Assembly (NCBI GenBank): GCA_036971475.1
Contig: JBAIZL010000003.1
Span: 54,204,342-54,268,341 of the forward strand
Direction of reading: 5' to 3'
From: Prosapia bicincta
Taxonomy: Eukaryota; Arthropoda; Insecta; Hemiptera; Cercopidae
Length of the DNA: 64,000 bases
Below the pieces are notes generated by a model. That model was not told the DNA's origin and did not search any database. It saw only the letters and a list, made by a program, of their open reading frames with translations. Shown here piece by piece: positions 54,960-62,087 of the stretch (positions within the stretch are counted from its first letter, which is position 1; each line of letters begins with the position of its first letter). A program made the position numbers and the translations under genes.

Positions 54960-55583
54960 CTATGAAAGATAAACACGTATAGTGGCGGATGTGGGCGTTC
55001 TGCACACGCTACATACTTCAAGGCTAAGCGAGCACAATCGACAGGCAAACACATGTCCACATGGTAGACTTGCAACTTGCAATTCTTCTGCACAACAAAT
55101 CTTACATTTCAAACGATCATCCTCATTACGTTGCACTAGATCACCGTCGTCGTCGTCATCGTCGTCATCATCATCATCGTCATCATCGTCATCAAAAACA
55201 GTTCTAATATCGATATTCATTTCTTCTACTTTAAATTTTACAATCCATGCTAATTTACATTCATGAAACCATTCAACGTGTTCGACAAACGGGTCATCTG
55301 TAGGTTCCCAACCTTTGAGACCTCCCCCACAACTAAAACATACAGTATGGTCATCTTCTCCGGTGTAGAAAAAACCGGTCAAGCTTAGAGTATATGGATT
55401 CAATGTTTCGCTTTCCACACCCTTCCAATTACGAAAAGAGGATAATCTGCTGTTCGCAAGTGAATAACGTCGATGAACTGGGTTCTCAATTGTAAGAGAA
55501 TCGGGCCAAACCATGTCTGTCTGTGGAATGACTGAAAATCTTAAATGTCTTGTATTCTTATACACTTGTTCTCTGTGTCTCAT
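54960..55583 (-). CDS. iap: Inhibitor-of-apoptosis protein (BIR + RING)
   Basis: 207 residues. One BIR repeat spans about residues 38-112 with the zinc ligands in order C-x2-C, H, C (CFSC, then H in VEHVEW, then HEC) and the conserved GW. A run of about 16 aspartates (encoded by a GAT/GAC triplet repeat at 55,144-55,196) separates it from a C-terminal C3HC4 RING (CKIC, PCGHVFAC, CSVC). BIR domains bind caspases or IAP antagonists and the RING is a ubiquitin ligase. Baculoviruses, other insect DNA viruses and some adintoviruses carry such genes from their hosts. It lies on the same strand as the viral module, with no introns, which fits a viral cargo gene. A host retrocopy is the alternative. 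An internal ATG at 55,514 is possible. Confidence 0.85.
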   Translation of the reverse strand: MRHREQVYKNTRHLRFSVIPQTDMVWPDSLTIENPVHRRYSLANSRLSSFRNWKGVESETLNPYTLSLTGFFYTGEDDHTVCFSCGGGLKGWEPTDDPFVEHVEWFHECKLAWIVKFKVEEMNIDIRTVFDDDDDDDDDDDDDDDDGDLVQRNEDDRLKCKICCAEELQVASLPCGHVFACRLCSLSLEVCSVCRTPTSATIRVYLS

Positions 55584-56086
55584 ACGGGGTTGAAACCGTC
55601 ATCATTATGCCCACATTACAAGTTTGGAAATAGCCGACGCTATTTACCAGTGACTACCACAAAATGCAGTCCCTACGGGCAATCGACTTTCAAGTAGGGT
55701 GTTAACCCCGACATTCAAGGTCGATTACCCGAATGAAAATGGCTCCAACCACCGCCATTTCCTGTAACTGCCACTCCATGACAAAATGCAGTTCCCAAAC
55801 AGCCAAGAAGGTTTAGGAGGACTTGTCCTACGCCAGGGACCTTCAAAGGCAAAGCTTTTTTTTGGTGCTTTAAAGGTTTACAGGGAGTTACCCCGTGCCA
55901 GGGACCTTTAAAACATTTTTCTTGAAGGTTTACGGGGAGTTAACCCACGCCAGTGACCATCAAGTTTTTTTTAAAAATTTTTTTGAAGCTTTAAAGGTTT
56001 ACAGGGAGTTACCCCGTGCCAGGGACCTTTAAAACATTTTTCTTGAAGGTTTACGGGGAGTTAACCCACGCCAGTGACCATCAAGT
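55584..56086. repeat. Intergenic hairpin cluster
   Basis: A GGGYAATCGAC inverted-repeat hairpin (55,676-55,731) is followed by five related hairpins: 55,807-55,844, 55,869-55,912, 55,921-55,964, 55,990-56,033 and 56,042-56,085. The last four form two tandem 121-bp units. Each has a stem such as TTTAAAGGT/ACCTTTAAA or CTTGAAGGT/ACCATCAAG around a GGGAGTTA-CCC core ending GCCAGGGACC. No ORF. Confidence 0.8.
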
Positions 56087-56087
56087 T

Positions 56088-56436
56088 TTATACTAAGCGA
56101 TAAGCAAAATCTTGCACTGCGCAGTGCACATTTACAATGTACATAAGTGTTTGGTTGCGGTAGTATGCACCTGAAGTAAATACGGCTGTTGTTGCTAGAC
56201 GAGTATTTCTCAGGCAATTCCATGACATGTGGAAATATTGAGCCTTTTCCAAACCTTTTGTGAAAATGGTGGAAAACGGTATGATTCGCAATAGTTGCTC
56301 ATCAAAAGGTATACTACCTTCGTACCAGCTGATACGAGCCTGCCTGTAACCATCGAGCAGACGTTTGTGACGATTCATTTAAATTATGAAATTTGTAAGG
56401 CGGTTTAAAAATGGTAACACTTTGATAGTGTTCGGA
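56088..56436 (-). pseudogene. Broken tandem copy of the exonuclease-like gene
   Basis: Closely matches 56,752-57,138 (the intact gene) but has small deletions that shift frame after the KGLEKAQY motif, and a lost segment near RRISWYEGS. The 5' end is cut off exactly at a CGGGCAATCGAC hairpin (56,437-56,467). The 3' end runs into the hairpin cluster. A third piece with only the 3' end lies at about 56,540-56,612. Confidence 0.8.
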
Positions 56437-56662
56437 CGGGCAATCGACATTCAAGGTCGATTACCCGAAATGGCTCCAACCACAGTCATTGCCTGTAACT
56501 GCCTAACATGACAAAATGAAGTTCCCAATGGAAACAGCCAGTTTTAAACTCTAATATCTTGCACTGCGCAGTGCACATTTACAATCTACATAACATAAAT
56601 GTTGTGTTGCGACGGGCAATCGACTTTCAAGTAGGGTGTTTACCCCGAAGGTCGATTACCCG
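56437..56662. repeat. Duplicated hairpin plus trailing block
   Basis: Hairpins with CGGGCAATCGAC/GTCGATTACCCG arms at 56,437-56,467 and 56,613-56,662 are each followed by AATGGCTCCAACCAC and a CATGACAAAATG block, as at 55,676-55,800. Between them is a 3' fragment of the exonuclease-like gene containing the 16-bp palindrome TGCACTGCGCAGTGCA. Confidence 0.8.
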
Positions 56663-56751
56663 AATGAAAATGGCTCCAACCACCGCCATTTCCTGTAACT
56701 GCCACTCCATGACAAAATGCAGTTCCCAATGCAAACAGCCGGTTTTAAACT

Positions 56752-57210
56752 CTAAGCGATAAGCAAATCATAATAATATCTTGCACTGCGTAGTGCACAT
56801 TTACAGTCTGCATAAGTGTTGTGTTGCGGTAGTATGCATTTGAAGTAAATAGGGCTGTTGTTGTTGTTGCTAGACGAGTATTTCTCAGGCAATTCCATCA
56901 CATGTGGATGGAACTGCCGCAAATATTGAGCCTTTTCCAAACCTTTTGTGAAAATGGTGGAAAACGGTGTTAGCATGATTCGCAATAGTTGTTCATCAAA
57001 AGGTATACTACCTTCGTACCAGCTGATACGATGATATTTTGCCTGTAACCATCTAGCAGATTTTTGTGACGAATCATTTAAATTATGAAATTTGTAAGGC
57101 GGTTTGAAAATGGTAACACTTTGATAGTGTTCGGACACCACAGCCAGTTCCTTCACAACGTATTTGCCATCGTTGTCGACGAAGGCATGAAACTCCACTA
57201 CTGCTTGCAT
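56752..57210 (-). CDS. Small exonuclease-like (RNase H fold?) protein
   Basis: 152 residues. The layout resembles a family I remember from insect genomes next to mobile elements. It starts VVEFHAFVDNDGKYVVKELA, has FKPPYKF at about residue 35, a RISWYEGSIPFD segment near 62-75, KGLEKAQYL near 88-97, and ends with a CKCAL motif. The order (acidic strand, KPP, GxxEK, terminal His/Cys-Ala-Leu) recalls DnaQ-type exonucleases but I cannot confirm catalytic residues. It is on the same strand as the capsid genes, 183 bp downstream of the PC4-like gene, and has been tandemly duplicated (56,088-56,436). Confidence 0.65.
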   Translation of the reverse strand: MQAVVEFHAFVDNDGKYVVKELAVVSEHYQSVTIFKPPYKFHNLNDSSQKSARWLQAKYHRISWYEGSIPFDEQLLRIMLTPFSTIFTKGLEKAQYLRQFHPHVMELPEKYSSSNNNNSPIYFKCILPQHNTYADCKCALRSARYYYDLLIA

Positions 57211-57393
57211 GTTTGTCTGCCAACAAAAGTTTACACAAAAATTAATATTAATAAAAAATTAATACTAAATAAATTCGTAAGATATGAAGTAATTTAAAGA
57301 GCCGCTATGGTATGAAGTAACATACGAACGTGTACCTAGCAAGAAATATATAAATCGTAGAAAGTAACGTATATATATTATTAGGCATGAAAC

Positions 57394-57918
57394 TCAACCA
57401 CTGCTTGCATGCTTCTTGTACAAAACGACTTCCTCGTACAACTTGTCTGCCTCGGGGAGAGTACTGGACACGATCTCGTCCGTGGCTAGACACTCAATGA
57501 TGTAAGACCCTAGTTGTGGTTCATTATAAAACAGTTCGCTGATGCGCCGGTTTACGAGCGGTATGGTATCCATTAATAAATTCCATTCTGGTAGGCCCAA
57601 GGTGACCCTGTGTTTTCCGTCAAACAATGCGATATAACGTTTACCGAAGACAGTCTTTATTGTGATATCGCCGTTAGTTAGTGTAAACTTACGTTGTTCT
57701 CCTTCAGGCAGCGGTAGTCGTGTCTTGAAATCATTAAAGTCGTTGTACGTGAAAAAAACAAATTTTCTACCAGCCTGTATAAGGACGCCTAGTTCGTAGA
57801 CGGTGTGCTGAAAAAGCCCGGTCGCGACAAACTTCGTACACTGGTCATTCAGAAAATACACAGACTTTAGAAATATGCCCAACGGACGAGCGGTACGGTC
57901 TACATCCATCGCGTCCAT
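57394..57918 (-). CDS. PC4-like putative ssDNA-binding protein
   Basis: 174 residues from the ATG at 57,918 (MDAMDVDRTARP). The open frame extends to 57,963, but that N-terminal piece is short and hydrophobic, and the second start has a good context. Residues about 60-135 contain a beta-rich stretch (FFTYNDFNDFKTRLPLPEG, ITIKTVFGKRYIALF) followed by VTLGLPEWNLLMDTIPLVN. This is the order of the PC4/p15 fold: strands, then a W-containing helix. PC4 relatives in viruses bind single-stranded DNA or affect transcription. The C-terminus is acidic then basic (YKKH). It lies 61 bp after the major capsid gene. The family assignment is by pattern only. Confidence 0.6.
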   Translation of the reverse strand: MDAMDVDRTARPLGIFLKSVYFLNDQCTKFVATGLFQHTVYELGVLIQAGRKFVFFTYNDFNDFKTRLPLPEGEQRKFTLTNGDITIKTVFGKRYIALFDGKHRVTLGLPEWNLLMDTIPLVNRRISELFYNEPQLGSYIIECLATDEIVSSTLPEADKLYEEVVLYKKHASSG

Positions 57919-57979
57919 GACGACAACTGAGACTAAATGCGAACAAATAGGGTAATATATCACAGGGTGTGGTCACAGA

Positions 57980-59173
57980 TTACGTAATCTTTTTAACAAC
58001 ACCTGTTAGCAGGTTATAGACAATATGCGAATCGTGAATAATCAAGCAGTAACCGGAAGTATTAGGCGGAATATTTTCAGACGCCTCGATTTCAAGTCTC
58101 ACATCTACAGGCCCTGATTTTATCGTATCGTTTTGTTTCGAACAATCGATTACAAAAATCGGTGCTTTTTGCTTAAAGGTTGACAAGTCTAGACATGGTG
58201 ATGGTTCGCGTGAATAATAGGACTGCTGAAATCTAACGTACATGTCATACAAAATGGCGGTGTCGCCGAGAATATTATCGTAGGGAAAGTACTGAGAGTT
58301 GAGATACAATTTTACATCCGTTACCTTGCAGCTATCAAACTCTGAAGCATTTGCTTTAATCTTGTTTTTGCGATCGATTTGCAACGCGAAAATTACGTAA
58401 CGAGGTTTTTCCAGTTGCGAAGATATCTTTACGGTCCAAGAGAGTTGTTTCGTGGCCGGTAAACCGGGATATTCTATTAGTTCCCATTTCCGGTGTGGTA
58501 CGTGAACGGTGACATCGCGTTCAATCATTTTCAAAAGTTTCAATTTTATCGGATCGGCTACGGAGACGTGCGGAACTCGCCAATAGATAGTATTTATTTT
58601 CAGATCAATATTTGTCGCATCCGTGCTAACTATTGCGTTTAAATTTGAAGATGAACGCAAAAGGACAAGCTCCTGTTTCACGTTGACTACAATTCTATTG
58701 TAATCCTCGAAAAATCCCATCAACATACGCAACGGTATAACTATGTTGAACTCTTTACAATCGTTATTTGTTTTACCCACTCCTAGCCAACCGCAATTTC
58801 CGAGTTTATTTTTCTCGTGTTCGCGCAACGAAAGCAAGTTCTTAATGGTGGTCGTTATACCGACATTCCTGGTCCTGTCTATTTCGTTGCCTCCGATTTC
58901 GTATCTGATATCGTCGAAAAGAAAAGCTATAGCATTATTTATCAAAGACACGTCAGCGGCCGCTCCTCCGTCTTTTGTCGCAGTCAACGTACCTTTTATA
59001 TGCAGCGTGCTCTGAAAAGGTATCGTAATGACATCTTGTTGATGAATGGGAATACGAATTTCATCGTTATTACCAAACGTAGCGGAGGAGTACGGTCGAT
59101 GAGTATGGTACTCCAGTCCGTTGAGGGTGTTGTCGTACTCGGCGCTAGAGTCGATTGCCAAAAGGTTTTCCAT
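57980..59173 (-). CDS. Putative double-jelly-roll major capsid protein
   Basis: 397 residues, the size of compact double-jelly-roll capsid proteins such as PRD1 P3 (about 395). No cysteine-rich or enzymatic motif; predicted almost all beta. The first half has TIPFQSTLHIKGTLTATKDG and FLFDDIRYEIGGNEIDRTRN, and the second half VPHVSVADPIKLKLLKMIER, WELIEYPGLPATKQLSWTVK and FALQIDRKNKI. I remember proteins with these segments from insect and hydrozoan genomes beside adenain-type proteases. Its position directly after the penton-like gene is that of the hexon in Polintons. It overlaps the small upstream ORF by 29 bases. It would form the hexagonal capsid lattice. Confidence 0.75.
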   Translation of the reverse strand: MENLLAIDSSAEYDNTLNGLEYHTHRPYSSATFGNNDEIRIPIHQQDVITIPFQSTLHIKGTLTATKDGGAAADVSLINNAIAFLFDDIRYEIGGNEIDRTRNVGITTTIKNLLSLREHEKNKLGNCGWLGVGKTNNDCKEFNIVIPLRMLMGFFEDYNRIVVNVKQELVLLRSSSNLNAIVSTDATNIDLKINTIYWRVPHVSVADPIKLKLLKMIERDVTVHVPHRKWELIEYPGLPATKQLSWTVKISSQLEKPRYVIFALQIDRKNKIKANASEFDSCKVTDVKLYLNSQYFPYDNILGDTAILYDMYVRFQQSYYSREPSPCLDLSTFKQKAPIFVIDCSKQNDTIKSGPVDVRLEIEASENIPPNTSGYCLIIHDSHIVYNLLTGVVKKIT

Positions 59174-59336
59174 TGTTCACTTTAAAACCCAAAGATCTGA
59201 GGAACCTAACGTTTCGCAGTGTTAACTGTGCCGTCGTCGGACGTAAACTGCCGCCCTTCTTATAGAAGCGCTCGTTAAATATTAGTCCCATCTCGACGTC
59301 TACGTAAATGTAATCGTACGGAAATGTTTTCTCCAC
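59145..59336 (-). CDS. Small conserved-looking ORF between penton and capsid genes
   Basis: 63 residues that overlap the end of the penton gene (62 bases) and the start of the capsid gene (29 bases). It is in a packed same-strand cluster where the gap would otherwise be empty. The peptide has a tyrosine-rich start (PYDYIYVDVEMGLIF) and a basic end (RNVRFLRSLGFKV). I have an impression of similar short peptides in related elements, but cannot confirm it. It could also be a read-through shadow. An internal ATG at about 59,291 is an alternative start. Confidence 0.45.
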   Translation of the reverse strand: MEKTFPYDYIYVDVEMGLIFNERFYKKGGSLRPTTAQLTLRNVRFLRSLGFKVNNGKPFGNRL

Positions 59337-59976
59337 GGAAATCTATTATATCACCGTTCTGATCTCGTAGACTTACAGTGATATTATGAATGACGCTTAC
59401 GTTGACAGGTAAATATATTACGCTCTGAGGGACTTCTACAATTTTATAACCGGGCGGTACCTGCGGATAAAATTCGTGCAAGGTATGGCATTCTATGCCG
59501 TTTTGAAACGATCCTGCGACTATATTGCAATCCACGCGTATCACGTTAACCCTGATGATATCTACAGGCCGGTCAGAAGAGTGTTTATGATTTGCCTCTA
59601 ATTTCTTCTTACTGAACCCCATCAGCTGGCCTATAGACATGGCCTTGTCGAAAAAGATTGCGTGCGAACATTTTATTTCCACTTTGAGTGTGTTATTATT
59701 CGGTGTCAATACTAAAACAGTATCGGGAACTAGTTTCGTTTTAATGTACCTCTCAATATCGGATATTTCGTACGATCCGGTCGGTAATGAAATCGTGTGA
59801 ACGTTTTTATCATCGCCGTAATGAAAAAGATTGTTTACATCCTCAACGATATTTGGTATCGAGTTGTATGTTGCCAGATCGATGAAAGCTATTTCCCACT
59901 CGCCTTTTGATACATCAATTGGTGGGAAAAAGTCACAAGACAAAACAGCAGTGTGATCTGATAGAACTATGCTCAT
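59275..59976 (-). CDS. Penton-like single-jelly-roll minor capsid protein
   Basis: 233 residues from the ATG at 59,976. That start is preferred because it overlaps the protease stop as ATGA; an upstream ATG at 60,009 would add 11 residues. The N-terminal strand (SDHTAVLSCDFFPPIDVSKG) and the EWEIAFIDLATYNSIPNI segment, then HTLHEFYPQVPPGYKI and the C-terminal DRGENISVRLHLRR-like strand, are the hallmarks of Polinton and adintovirus penton-like proteins. It should form the five-fold vertices with the double-jelly-roll lattice. Confidence 0.8.
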   Translation of the reverse strand: MSIVLSDHTAVLSCDFFPPIDVSKGEWEIAFIDLATYNSIPNIVEDVNNLFHYGDDKNVHTISLPTGSYEISDIERYIKTKLVPDTVLVLTPNNNTLKVEIKCSHAIFFDKAMSIGQLMGFSKKKLEANHKHSSDRPVDIIRVNVIRVDCNIVAGSFQNGIECHTLHEFYPQVPPGYKIVEVPQSVIYLPVNVSVIHNITVSLRDQNGDIIDFRGENISVRLHLRRRRDGTNI

Positions 59977-60353
59977 GACGTTAGAAACTTTAGACACAAA
60001 TGACCGCAAACGACTGAGTTGTCTTTTTGATGTCTCTTGTAGTTATAGTGTACGTTAGCGTTTTCGCCAAAATACCTACTTAGCTCAATTGGCGGTCGCA
60101 GATTCCCGAAACTATCATAGTACTCTATAGAGTTTCCTCTCTTTTTGTAACATACCCAATGGGTGCCGGGACCGGTTATACTATCCAAATTCACGATAGC
60201 CGATTCGTTTCTTAAAGGTCGTGCAGGTAATGTATCTCTCATGTATACACCTCTGAACCACGGTACTCCCAATGCTAAAGCGTATCTTTCCAGTTCTATA
60301 TTAGTCAACGGTCTAATGGGTATACAATCTATCGACGTTTTTTTTTCGTACAT
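59973..60353 (-). CDS. Adenain-like (Ulp1-fold) cysteine protease
   Basis: 126 residues. Contains the catalytic triad in the adenovirus protease order: His in GTHWVCY, Asp in YYDSFGNLRPP, and Cys in VVCGHLCLKF near the C-terminus. This family cleaves capsid precursor proteins in virion maturation in adenoviruses and Polintons. The length is shorter than adenain (about 200) but normal for the compact Polinton relatives. The ORF overlaps the end of the phospholipase gene by 25 bases at its start and ends TGA within the ATGA that starts the penton gene. Confidence 0.9.
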   Translation of the reverse strand: MYEKKTSIDCIPIRPLTNIELERYALALGVPWFRGVYMRDTLPARPLRNESAIVNLDSITGPGTHWVCYKKRGNSIEYYDSFGNLRPPIELSRYFGENANVHYNYKRHQKDNSVVCGHLCLKFLTS

Positions 60354-60856
60354 CTTTTCTTCTTCTTCCCGCTACCTTGTTTCTTGTACGGTTTCAAGTA
60401 AAGCCCTTTGCCTTGCAGACGTTTCAACAGGTGTTGAACGGTAGGCTTTCGACGACGACGTCTTTTACCGCCGCCAAATGCTGTCTTAGCTTTCATCGCT
60501 GCCGTTACGGCCAAAGCAGCGGCGCGTTCACCGAGGGATGCGTCACCCGCTTTGACTCTGCTCCAAGCTTTTCCCGCTAAGATTTCGTCGGCTACGCGTC
60601 TTCTATCTGAATCACTGTAGTTGCTGTATGAGATATCGTGTTGTTTACAGGCTTCGTCCAACGGATTTATACCTTTATCACCGCGTGCCAACCGTGTCTT
60701 CAATTTTGTTCCCGGTCCACAATAATTGTACGAAGGTAAGTGTAACTCGACTGGAAGTAAATCGATGGCCTTATTCAAAACACCAGACACTAGTCCACGT
60801 CCTGTCTTTACGACACCGCGTTTACGACTAACAGCTGTTTTCCGTTTGACACCCAT
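60329..60856 (-). CDS. Phospholipase A2-like protein with basic tail
   Basis: 175 residues. Residues about 40-75 carry the parvovirus VP1-unique/PLA2 signature: YNYCGPGTKL (calcium loop), then LDEACKQHDISYSNY, with the catalytic His-Asp pair in the HD motif. In parvoviruses this activity lets the particle leave the endosome. Related domains occur in Polintons and adintoviruses. Before it is a basic N-terminus (KRKTAVSRKRG). After it come an alanine-rich helix (ERAAALAVTAAMKA), GGGKRRRRRKP and a lysine/arginine-rich end, which suggests DNA binding or core packing. It is next to the protease, which could cleave at the basic linker. Confidence 0.85.
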   Translation of the reverse strand: MGVKRKTAVSRKRGVVKTGRGLVSGVLNKAIDLLPVELHLPSYNYCGPGTKLKTRLARGDKGINPLDEACKQHDISYSNYSDSDRRRVADEILAGKAWSRVKAGDASLGERAAALAVTAAMKAKTAFGGGKRRRRRKPTVQHLLKRLQGKGLYLKPYKKQGSGKKKKRCTKKKRR

Positions 60857-61025
60857 TTTATTAATGATTCATAACAGTCAATGTTACGCCTACTTATAAA
60901 ATATGTCTTTCAAGATTGCATATAACTCTCGGAGTCTAGTCGTCTTCATGCATCGTATTTTCAAAACATCGAAAATTATTTTTAAAGTGTTCCCGTATTT
61001 ATTATCGCCTATTGACCTTGTCGAT
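60857..61025 (-). promoter_or_regulatory. Intergenic gap before the phospholipase gene
   Basis: 169 bp between the fibre stop and the phospholipase start, the longest gap in the capsid module. It is AT-rich with CTTATAAAATATG-type sequence, so it may hold a promoter for the downstream genes. No specific element is proven. Confidence 0.3.
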
Positions 61026-62087
61026 CTATTTTTCATTCGACATCTCTCGCATTAGCGTGTCTCGTAGGCTTTGAATAGCCGTATTCAATTGCCTTTGCGA
61101 AACAGCATCGTTATCAGCTATACCATCGGCTATCCCCGATAAGCGCTTAGAGTTTAACCAGTAGTAGTCGCCCGTCTCCTCGGAATGCAGAGTGTATTTC
61201 TTTATCCAAGATTTAATTTCATGAAGCTGACGAACGTTAACAGCGTCGACATCGGTGAAACCGTCTCGAACATTAGTTATACATTTTCCGTTTGCGTTAT
61301 ACATTTCACCGATCGGCAGTAGGGTGAGAAACAGCGTATTTTTCATTAGAAAACCCAGTGTGACCGCATCTTGTTGGTACAAAGGTTCTTCGACCTGAGC
61401 GAGCCGCTTATTTTGAAAACTCCAAACAGTTTTGTCTTTTCGAGGCACCCTATCGTCCACGTATAATTTTGTAGCGGCGTCATTTTTATACAAAGGCGCT
61501 TTAACATTACATATGGCCACTCCGTGAGCGTCAAATTTACCCTCTGCGTTTTTCGATAAGAAATTATCTCTGACGTACTTCATGTTAATAGCGTCAGAGT
61601 CTTTCATAGGCGCCGATACACCGCACACCCTTTGGTCGCCAAAGGAAAAACAATCGGCTAGTTTAATAGGAACCAACGATTCCAAGTAGGCTCTCGTTAC
61701 GGCATCATCTTTTTCTTTCGGCTCTCCGAGACCTCCCAAAGGCAAGCCTTTTGTATGATATCTATTCTTTATTCGAGTCAAACAGTTTTGTTCGAGATAC
61801 GTTTTGGACACTGCATCGCCGTCCTCAACGGGTTGGCCTAGACCGCCTACAGAAAAGCCTTTAGTGTAGTATTTTTTCCTATCCTCGTCGAAACCTAAAC
61901 ATTTTTTCGCTATCGTACCCGCATTGACGGCATCGCTGTCCTCAATAGGATCACCAACATTGCGCAATAACTTACCTATCGCGTCATAATGATTACCATC
62001 GGGAGTCAGACCTATCCCGTGCTGATGATGATGGGGATGCGGAGCGTTAATCTGGTCCGAAAAACGACCAAACTTATCGACGCTCAT
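61026..62087 (-). CDS. Fibre-like protein of eight repeats
   Basis: 353 residues. About eight repeats of roughly 38-40 residues, each with a pattern G-x-x-I/V-x-x-V/P-x-x-x-D-x-D-A-V, then a short helix such as KTYLEQN. Examples are DPIEDSDAVN, QPVEDGDAVS, EPKEKDDAVT, APMKDSDAIN, EPLYQQDAVT and NDAVSQRQL. Between them are glycine and aromatic strands (YHTKGLPLGGLGEP). This is the repeat style of trimeric beta-fibre shafts in phage and adenovirus-like fibres, with a histidine-rich N-terminus (PHPHHHQHGIG). It starts in an ATGA overlap with the stop of the gene upstream. Its likely role is host attachment; no receptor can be named. Confidence 0.7.
   Translation of the reverse strand: MSVDKFGRFSDQINAPHPHHHQHGIGLTPDGNHYDAIGKLLRNVGDPIEDSDAVNAGTIAKKCLGFDEDRKKYYTKGFSVGGLGQPVEDGDAVSKTYLEQNCLTRIKNRYHTKGLPLGGLGEPKEKDDAVTRAYLESLVPIKLADCFSFGDQRVCGVSAPMKDSDAINMKYVRDNFLSKNAEGKFDAHGVAICNVKAPLYKNDAATKLYVDDRVPRKDKTVWSFQNKRLAQVEEPLYQQDAVTLGFLMKNTLFLTLLPIGEMYNANGKCITNVRDGFTDVDAVNVRQLHEIKSWIKKYTLHSEETGDYYWLNSKRLSGIADGIADNDAVSQRQLNTAIQSLRDTLMREMSNEK

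Noticed and set aside
54982..55266. Ser-rich plus-strand frame
   Set aside because: Antisense of the poly-Asp codons of the IAP gene.
58743..59185. Plus-strand frames of 90 and 122 residues
   Set aside because: Antisense to the capsid gene, with no family resemblance.
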